Assembly: GCA_021396245.1 (NCBI GenBank)
Contig: WNYE01000048.1
Coordinates: 62,001 to 126,000, forward strand
Source: Sporothrix humicola
Lineage: Eukaryota > Ascomycota > Sordariomycetes > Ophiostomatales > Ophiostomataceae
Reading direction: 5' to 3'
DNA length: 64,000 nt
Shown here: positions 56,324 to 64,000 of the stretch, one piece after another
Layout: every line of letters starts with the position of its first letter
How positions within the stretch are numbered: the first letter of the stretch is position 1
Position numbers and translations under genes: made by a program
The notes under the pieces: model-generated
The model's database searches: none
Told to the model about the DNA's origin: nothing
The model's input: only the letters and a program-made list of their open reading frames with translations

Positions 56324-56854
56324 ATGCCAAAAATGGCCAACGAAAATACCAACGGAAATACCAGCGACGATGGTACCCCAGCCTGCAGCACGAACAACTG
56401 GCAGGTCGTCGCATACGCAAACAGCCAAAATCCAGATAGCCGGAACGGCGGCGGCGGTCAAGCGGGCTCTGCGGAATCGGACACGAACACAAATTCAACC
56501 ATGTCGGTTATTGTCGCCAATACCAGCGGTGGTGGCATGGTGGAAGAGGATGCGGAAAAGACTACGCCAGCCGAGTCGTTATTACAATGTCTGGGTAGGA
56601 TACGTGCCCTGCTGCGTGAACAAGCTGAAAACACCCGCGCGTTTATCCGAGACCAGGAACGCAGATTACAAGAACAAAGAGACAGACTCGGACCGCCGCC
56701 CATCTTCACACCATTCGATCAAACAATTTTCGAGAAGCTTAAATTTGAGCCTCTATTCCCCCAGAAATCGCCAAACCAGGGAAATCCCATTCCCAGACAA
56801 GCTTCACAGACGGGCCAATCCTTTTCCAATACCAACGCGCCTTCCGATGACTAA
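56324..56854 (+). CDS. Small hypothetical protein with a coiled coil
   Basis: An intronless frame of 176 residues starting at the first ATG after a plausible TATA box and leader (a second ATG three codons on is possible). Residues 1-80 are Asn/Thr/Gly/Ser-rich and disordered. Residues about 83-122 (from ESLLQCLGRIRALLREQ through ERRLQEQRDRL) have a heptad-like amphipathic pattern and high charge, fitting a coiled coil. The rest is Pro/Gln-rich. No signal peptide, membrane segment or known domain. It may dimerise or bind a partner through the helix. Its promoter-like upstream sequence is the best support that it is real; it could also be a lineage-specific gene. Confidence 0.5.
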   Translation: MPKMANENTNGNTSDDGTPACSTNNWQVVAYANSQNPDSRNGGGGQAGSAESDTNTNSTMSVIVANTSGGGMVEEDAEKTTPAESLLQCLGRIRALLREQAENTRAFIRDQERRLQEQRDRLGPPPIFTPFDQTIFEKLKFEPLFPQKSPNQGNPIPRQASQTGQSFSNTNAPSDD

Positions 56855-59073
56855 AACACAGTACGTACAGCCATTATCAATTGTCATCTCCCTGTCCACC
56901 CGCACAATCGTGGTGGTTTGTTTGATAACTAACAATGTATAGTGCTCAACGAGTCAGACACACCATCATGATGTTGTGTCCTTAAAGCCTGGAACCGGAA
57001 ATGTTCCCTTCAAGAAATCTTTTCCAAGTATCCAGAGTGACCACCTTCATCCTTTAGGCAACGGCTCTTATTAGATATTTCTAGCTTATCCTTTCCTCCC
57101 CTAATACTACAAGATCTTTTCCGAACACAATTCCGTTTTAGAAAGTGTAACAGGTAGCTGATATATAAATGACTCTTGTTCTACCTTGTCACGTCTACAG
57201 CATACTTGGCAGGATTTTATACGAAACCCTGGTTGACGGCTCCAGCTGGGGCATTTTATCCTGTCATGCTCACAGTTGACAGAGTAAAGGCATCCTTGGC
57301 AAGTGAATCTTTATCAAAATACATCTGCCCCACCAAAGAACCAAGTGGGAAGGGTGACTGGCAAGGGCCGGATGAGTGACATCTTGGAGTTCACAGCATG
57401 ATTGGCCAGAGTGGGTACTCGGAACTTTCCTTTAGGATCTGCACTATTGTACATATATGCAGGACTCCGTATTCAAATACCGTGGACGTGGAGAAGAGCG
57501 AGCATGCGGGGAACAGGGGCAATCCCTGTCGAGAGACCCACAGCTATGAGAGAATATGCAATTAAGGGATATAGTATAGAAGAGTACTGTCAATGATGAA
57601 TGACAACAACGCTCGCCAAAAAAAATAAAAAATTTAACAACGAATGAAAAGAGCTCGACATCGTCAGCCTTCATCACAGGATGCAGAGCTGTCCAAACAC
57701 CGACTCGATTATTTTACGATATCTTTTAGTCTCAGGCAATGTACTGCGAATGCAATTCCCACCAGCACCTCTCAGCAGAATCACACTGGAAACGCGACAA
57801 TACAGATATACATATTTTAGTTGGTAGGTCACAGGGATTGTCAGGGACCAGGGCGGATGAAATCTCATAAAAAAGGTAAAACGAAGCTGACAGCCGGCAT
57901 TGTTTTATAGTTTTGCAAACCGAAGCCTCGCCACGATGGGAAGGTCGACGAAACCAATGCTGCTACACACATCAACGAGCAACCACTCCTAAGGGCTCTG
58001 GAAACCGCATCTTCACAATGATATTTTTCAGTAATCCCAACAACATCAGCGCTCGACAATCAATTTGCCTCCTCGAAATCGTCTCCGTCTCTTGCACTCT
58101 TCAAGCCGCAAGCCTCATGCAAACGAGAAGCAGACATAGGATCGCCATGGGTGCTGCCGATCTTCGAGGACAAACTGAGATAGTGTCACAATATCACAAC
58201 GTCACTCGATCTTCAATATGAAGGTCGGCTTCGTCCGCCTCAAATATGACACTAGCTCGTCATATATTTGAGAACAATGTGTTTCTGGGCAAGAACGACA
58301 ATCGCGCCACTCTAGGTTCCCTCTCTGGCTCTGGAAACCGCGTTGTCACAAGGACGCCTTTTTCGGCCACCGCACGACCAAAACTTTGCGTTGTCCAGGC
58401 CATGATACATATTCAAACGAGATGCAGGAACAAGCATCGCGGTTCGACACACTTCCCGATACAATATCATTCCATCGTATGGACGACAGCATGGCCGCGT
58501 CGGGGTATGTGTTCTGGTGAGCACAGTGTACCTCGTCCTTGGGCATGACGTAAAACTGCTACACGTCCTTGGCATGACGATAAAGTGTGGCACGTCCTGA
58601 GCAAGACGTAAAACGGTTGCACATAATATCACCACTTTTTTGCTTTTTTTTATACCGATAGATGATACCGAGTGTTGATTTCTTTCAGATTGAGACAGGA
58701 GGAAAAGCATCATCAGTTTTGCATTACCTTGCTCTTTTCTCTCTCTCTCTTCCTTCTCACTTCCTTTTCTCCACCTTTTCGCCAACTCTATGACCATTCA
58801 CTTGCTGTGGACTTAGCTGTTTGTCACTTCTTTTTCAGATTCACACGGCCTTTATTCACGGTGCAAACATTTTTTGTGGAGACTTTGTTTGTTCGCGTCT
58901 GGTGCCTAAAAACATTGTCCCATCACCTTTCACCTTTTTCTTCCCCCTCACTTTCTTCAACTTCTTTTTTCTCAATCCCCCATCACCAACCCCCCAACCA
59001 GTCTTTTTCCTTCGCGCTTCACATCATACCTACATATATCTCCATCATCAACACTCATTCTGTGTTTGTCACC
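56855..59073. other. Intergenic: 3' region of the small gene, repeats, promoter of the helicase gene
   Basis: Frames here are short (up to about 190 codons) and unsupported. A 15-bp word ggctctggaaaccgc occurs at 57994-58008 and 58327-58341 with further weak similarity downstream of each, suggesting an old duplication. Three imperfect 30-bp repeats are at 58534-58622. From about 58730 the plus strand is CT-rich and leads to the helicase start (CACCATGG context). Confidence 0.5.
58534..58622 (+). repeat. Three imperfect 30-bp tandem repeats upstream of the helicase gene
   Basis: Units start at 58534, 58564 and 58593. Each begins CGTCCT and contains a central GCAtGACG/GCAaGACG followed by TAAA, with about 70-80 percent identity between units. 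They lie about 450-540 bp upstream of the helicase ATG and could be regulatory. Confidence 0.7.
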
Positions 59074-62000
59074 ATGGACTCAGACCCTGCCGAACAGGCA
59101 TTGTCTACCATGGCACACAACAAGGACGCGGTAGGTGTCGTACGCTGTTTATCCCCCACTGCAAAACTGCGAAAACATTATGTGTAACTGACAATCTGGG
59201 CCTCGTTCAGGATCCCGCGAAGATGAATCCACACGTTGTAACCACCCTGAGAGACACCATCGATGAGGTCAACAAGCGATCCAGCAGCCTCGTCGAGTCA
59301 GGAGCTTTGGCTGCAGACAGCCTGGCCCAAGATGTGAGTCACTGCACAATACGGACTGATAATTGTGAACTATATATGGCCATACTAACAAGTCTATCTC
59401 TATAGGACAACGACCTGCTGCTGTTCCGCACAATGAATTCCGAGAGTTCTTTCAAGTCTCGCGCCTTCGTCTGTTTCATGAAGCTGTCGAACAAAATTTT
59501 CAGCAACCCTCAACCCCGCGACTTTTCCACTGCTGGAATGTCGACAAAGACTCTGTTCCACATGGTGCAGCTTTTCTTCGCCGAGAATGACTACAGCTGC
59601 ATCCGGGTATCTCAGCATCTCAAGGCTGTTCATGAGACAAATGCAATCTCTCACGTTGACATCTGGGCCAAGGATGTTACGGAAGTCTCTTGTGTCCTGT
59701 TGTCCCCGGAAGATGCGGTCGACTATGCAAAGCATTTCACTCCAGGTGCAGACAAGATAGCTCCCTATCTCTTCAAGATCAAGTTGGTGGCCCGCAATGT
59801 ATCGGCCTCTATCCCGCAGATTACCAATACGGCACTGCTCAATGTCAGCGAAGCTCACCATAGCTTGATGAAGAACCTTCAAGCAGAGATTCACAATGCA
59901 TCTGGTGGCCCCGTCACAATTGAACTTTTCGTTCCTGTGTACAATCATGGCCAAGCAGAAGATACCGTGCATCTTTGCAGCGGTGTTGAAATGTGCCGTG
60001 CTCGAGACCTTGCAACTGATCCACTGGATCAATACTTCAAGCATTCGCCAACAGCCCGCACGCTTTCCGCTTCTCAGGTAATCCTCCCTGACAATCCCGA
60101 ATGTGTCCCTTTGCAGTTCAACACGAGCATTACCAAGTGGGCCAACAAGCATCACCAGCTCGTGCACCATATGTATGCCTCTGCATACGAGCATTACAAT
60201 GACCTCAGCCTCGCGTCCAACACACCCACGATTGAATTCGATGCCATTGCGATTCGTCTTCCCCACGTCCAAAAAGACGCTCGGTTCGCTCTTCTTGTTG
60301 ACCCAGCCGAGAATGGCGTGTACCTTCCTCAGATAGGCGACCATTGCAAGATTTCCTCGGAACAGTTTGGATTTCCCAAGCAAACCTTGCCGGTCGAGTC
60401 TGAAGTTGTTGAAGACCTGATCAGCAACTTCGTGCAGCTTCTCTCCAAGGCACGTAACGAGAGCGATACTCCTGTTGAATCCTTTCGTGATGCAGCTCGG
60501 GCATACCTTGCCAACGACATTTCCGACGACAAGATCAACAGCCTCCTTTCCACACCCGGCGAGAATAACGAAGTTTGGCGTACTAGGGTCCGCAATACCC
60601 TGACAAACAATGCAGCCGAATACCTGTGCCTTGATGCCCTCCTTGACCCTGCACTTGAGGAAGAGCGTACTCAACTTTCCGCCCGGCGCCACGACATTCC
60701 ATTTGGCCCTGTTGGACCGCAATACCAGGTTTTTCTGGTCAACAAGCCAATTTCCAAGGCCTCGAAGACATATACCACTGACCTTGATGTGGTGGACGTC
60801 AAGATTCCAATGCTTGAGTGGAATCCAAATGAGAAAATCGACGATTTTGTTGATAGGGCTCTCGACAAGGAAATGCGCATTTCTGTTCGCTTCCACCCCA
60901 CGGTTCAGAGCAAGCCTCTGAGGGCTGAGTCTTTCGCCATCAATAGTCTCTCTTACCCCCCATCATCTGATAAGGAGATCTCGAAGGCGGCTCTAGGCGC
61001 GTACCAGTACTTCCTTGACTTCCAGGCCGACCCTTCCAAGTCTGTCAACCTTTTGGAGGTTATACCCGGAATTCGCTCTCTTCTACATCACAACGCCGAA
61101 GAATCTGCTGATGAAGTGAGCACTCCTCCTGACTGGGTCCTAGACCGTGGCCGAGATCTGAATCCCGATATGATCAAAGCCATCGAAAGTTTCTCCAACC
61201 TGCCCAATGGTGTGTCCTTCATCGCCGGTGTTGCCGGGTGTGGCAAGTCCACCCTGCTGCGGAGCATCACCCTCGCTGCGCAGTACGGTAATGTTCCGAA
61301 GCACTCTGACCCAGCTAGCATTCCTCAACCCAAAATATCGGTTCTGTACGTTGTGAACAACAACGAGGGCGTCGACAACTACGCGGATGGGCTTCGTAAC
61401 ATGTACGAGGCAATTGGATTTGGAGAAAACAGCCCCCAGATCATCCGGCTGTATTCTATGGAATCGGAGCTTTCATCTATGACATCGGCACATGAACCAA
61501 GACTCCCGGATCCCTTTGATCACGGCTCTGCAGCCCAAGAGATGGATACGCTAACCGATGCATTTATCGCTGAGAACGTCGCACGCAAACTCGCAGTCGA
61601 CATACATGCGATATCTGCCAAATCGCGTCAGAAAAAGCGACGTCTTCGGAGCTTGTCTCTTCACCAGGCGGCCCTAAGCTTCTTCCAGAAGAACAAGACC
61701 GAGGACTGGCTAGGAAAGCTTGCCGAACTGATGGACCTCATCGACAGTGGCCACGAGTTGACACCCGACGAACGCAGTCAATTGAAAGCAGAGACTAGGA
61801 CCCTGTACCAAGTTTTCCTGCAAGAGTTCGACGGCATTGTTTGTGCTACGCCAGTTGCCTGCTCGGACTCTATTTTCAGGCGCCACTTCTCTCCTGATTT
61901 GGTCATGATGGACGAGGCGGCACGGATGCGCGAGCTCACGACCCTGATCTGCACGGCTTGGTTTGACCCCAGTGCTTACATCATGATAGGGGATGTCCAT

Positions 62001-63797
62001 CAGCTGCAGCCCCACGTCGGTTTCAATGAAGACTTCGCGATTCCGTTCAAGACTTCTTTGCGGAAGTCGATACTGGCTCGAGCTGTTGAAGCGGGCGCCG
62101 TCAGCACCTACCTGACGACTTCGTACCGTCTGCTAGGAGACCTGTGCAGCGTTCCTTCGGAGACTTGCTATATGGGACAGCTGTCGCCTGCCGATGATGG
62201 ACCCAAGCGTTTCACAGAACAGTTCAAAGCATGGGTTGAATTTGTGCAATCAGAAGTTCACCCTGGGCATCCCAGAATCAAAGGCCGTCTGCTTGTCGAG
62301 CTTCCTGGGTCGCGGGAAGTGCGCATTGGACAATCGACCGCAAACGCAATGCACGTCAAATGGACAATGGACGTCATCAAGAAGATAGTCAAATCCCCCA
62401 CGCTGAAGTCCGCGCAAAACACAACGAATCCACCCGGAATCCTTCTTCTTCCGCTCTATAGAGCCCAATATGTCCAGTACCAGCTGGCCATTGATACGAT
62501 GCGGGTGCAGGGCGACTTGTCCTCTGGTGATGTTGACCGCATTCGCTTACACACCTTGGACTCTTCTCAGGGCGATGAAGATGATATTGTTATTGTCGAC
62601 ATGACGAGAACGAGCGGACCTGGATTCTGCGGCGATATTCATCGAGCCTGCATTCTGCTGACGAGAGCTCGTCTCGGCCAAATCACACTTATGAACAAAG
62701 GAATGTGGATGTCCAAGAAGACGGCCGTCGCTGAAGGTGCAACCGTTCTAAAAGGAATCCACCGGCGCCACGACAACTGCGTCCTATCCGTTCCTGTCTG
62801 CGATCGGTGTGAGACGATCGGAGACCACCAGTCCTGCAATTGCACTGCCGAGACGCGCGTTGACAAAGCAGAAGAGCTGTGTGCCATACCCGATTGCGCA
62901 CAACCCGGCCACACCGCTGAGACCTGCCCGAAGAAGACCTGCTCAAACTGCGGCACCAAGGGACACGAAGAGAACGAGTGCCAAGAGACGCCCGTGTGCC
63001 CGCGATGCTTCGACCCATCGCACATCAAGTTTGAGTGCACATCTCTGAGAAAATGTGGTCTATGCCGCTCCATCGACCATACCACCAATGACTGCACAAG
63101 CCCTAGACCATTCCAGGGTACGTGCAATGGTTGCGGCGAGAAGGGCCACCGTCGAGAGGACTGTACTCAGAAACCTAAGTCGTCAGGCCTCACATGTCAC
63201 AACTGCCGTCAGACCGGCCACCGCCAGATCGATTGCCCAGAGCCACCCGTATGCCGTCGATGCCAGGAACCCGGACACGAGAAGCGCGACTGTCCCACCC
63301 GGGAATGTTTTAAATGCAAGCAGAAAGGTCACAATGGAAATGAATGCACAGCCCCATTCTGCCCACGCTGCAAAACGACAGGCCATTTCAGCGACCGATG
63401 CCCCAAGCCTCTTGTTTGTACGAGCTGTCACAAGGAGGGCCACACCATGGAGACCTGCAAGAAAGGAGCAAGCTCGCAACCATTCATGTCTGTCATGTCT
63501 ACTGCAAAGCACACCGAGGCAGTTCAAAAGCTGAGAAGCCTCTACGACACCACAAAAGCTCTCACTCTCAAAGACCGACTCGCCAGCTACAGTGGAGATG
63601 CTTCCAATCAGGAGACGACTGCATCAGACTGGACAGGACAGACAAACGATGCGCAACCAGATGCATTGGACGTTCAGGCTGGTACCACCGACGCCAATGC
63701 ATGGGGAGCACAGGCGGGCACCAACGACGCCAATGCATGGGGATCTCAGGAACACGATGTTAGTGACATGCCCGATAACATCGGCCAGGGCTGGTAA
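59074..63797 (+). CDS. UPF1/ZNFX1-like SF1 helicase fused to a CCHC zinc-knuckle array and WG tail
   Basis: Three exons, 59074-59130, 59211-59333 and 59406-63797, code 1523 residues. Both introns are GT-AG, keep frame and have CTGAC/CTAAC branch sites. Residues 1-660 are a large unrecognised N-terminal region. The helicase core follows: Walker A GVAGCGKST (K674), DEAA (D896, E897), GDVHQLQ (922-928), SSQGDEDD (from about S1113) and an arginine-containing HRACILLTRAR (R1140), the motif set of UPF1-like superfamily 1B helicases. Residues about 1219-1411 hold nine canonical Cx2Cx4Hx4C zinc knuckles plus one degenerate copy in front. The C-terminal tail is acidic and carries WG motifs. It probably unwinds or remodels RNA; a role in RNA surveillance or silencing is inferred from domains only. 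The first two exons are short and the start context is CACCATGG. Confidence 0.88.
63675..63746 (+). repeat. Two 36-bp coding repeats carrying WG motifs
   Basis: Units 63675-63710 and 63711-63746 are near-identical and encode QAGTTDANAWGA and QAGTNDANAWGS. They give two WG dipeptides near the helicase C-terminus; a GW pair ends the protein. Confidence 0.9.
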
Positions 63798-64000
63798 CTA
63801 GACCCAAGAGATCTTATGTTCTCTGATACCTTCCTATTTTCCTCTTTTTCTCTTTCTGTCTTTCCCTTCTGCTCCTTCTCCATTTTTCATTTTTTTTTTT
63901 CATTTTTTCATATTGCTCTTTCCTTTTTTCCTTCTTGCCCTTTCCATTTTTCTCACTGCCCCTTCCCTTTGTTTTCGTCACTGCCCCTTTCCCTTTCACC
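63798..64000. other. Pyrimidine-rich downstream flank of the helicase gene
   Basis: The last 200 bp after the helicase stop are almost entirely CT- and T-rich on the plus strand, with a run of about ten T near 63891. No gene is visible. Confidence 0.6.

Noticed and set aside
57176..57379. 67-codon plus-strand frame between the small gene and the helicase
   Set aside because: Short, no domain, no promoter-like context, and composition like the surrounding intergenic DNA.
59400..60896. 498-codon open frame on the minus strand opposite the helicase
   Set aside because: It lies fully antisense to a gene with clear motifs, has no domain of its own, and is explained by the codon bias of the sense gene.

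Overview
The window looks like nuclear DNA of a filamentous ascomycete (Pezizomycotina, most likely a sordariomycete). Genes lie on both strands without operons. Introns are 52-100 bp with GTANGT-like donors, CTNAC-like branch sites and YAG acceptors. Leaders are CT-rich, third codon positions are GC-rich, and the protein families (Cln/Puc1-type cyclin, DUF3433-like membrane protein, fungal 2OG-Fe(II) oxygenase) are typical of fungi. I did not find rRNA, tRNA, CRISPR, a complete transposon or an AT-rich RIP-like block.

Layout. 0.5-10 kb is an ordinary gene-dense arm: a small secreted cysteine-containing protein (+), a four-exon short-chain dehydrogenase (+), a seven-exon acetoacetyl-CoA synthetase (-) convergent with it, and an intronless 1191-residue orphan protein (-). 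9.9-39.2 kb holds no gene I can support. This is about 29 kb of mixed-composition DNA with CCAAT boxes, a recurring TACGTCGTA-type element, short tandem repeats and, toward its right end, pyrimidine-rich tracts. It ends at a G1 cyclin gene of the Cln/Puc1 type (+), whose last 447 bp of upstream sequence contain no ATG and start next to a TATA box, so they read as core promoter plus 5' leader.

41.9-48.3 kb carries an atypical NAD(P)-binding short-chain dehydrogenase-like protein (-) and a 1612-residue mucin-like multi-pass membrane protein (-). From 49.9 kb the content looks more accessory: a solitary Gag-like protein (-); a 2OG-Fe(II) dioxygenase gene (-) whose open frame continues past one in-frame TAG for another ~620 codons through a further intron; a small coiled-coil protein (+); and a large UPF1/ZNFX1-type superfamily 1 helicase (+) fused to an array of nine to ten CCHC zinc knuckles and a C-terminal WG/GW-containing tail.

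The best candidates for something undescribed are the helicase-zinc-knuckle-WG fusion (a possible RNA surveillance or small-RNA factor), the stop-interrupted dioxygenase, and the very long upstream region of the G1 cyclin with its repeated motifs. All functional statements are from sequence reading; no database search was possible.
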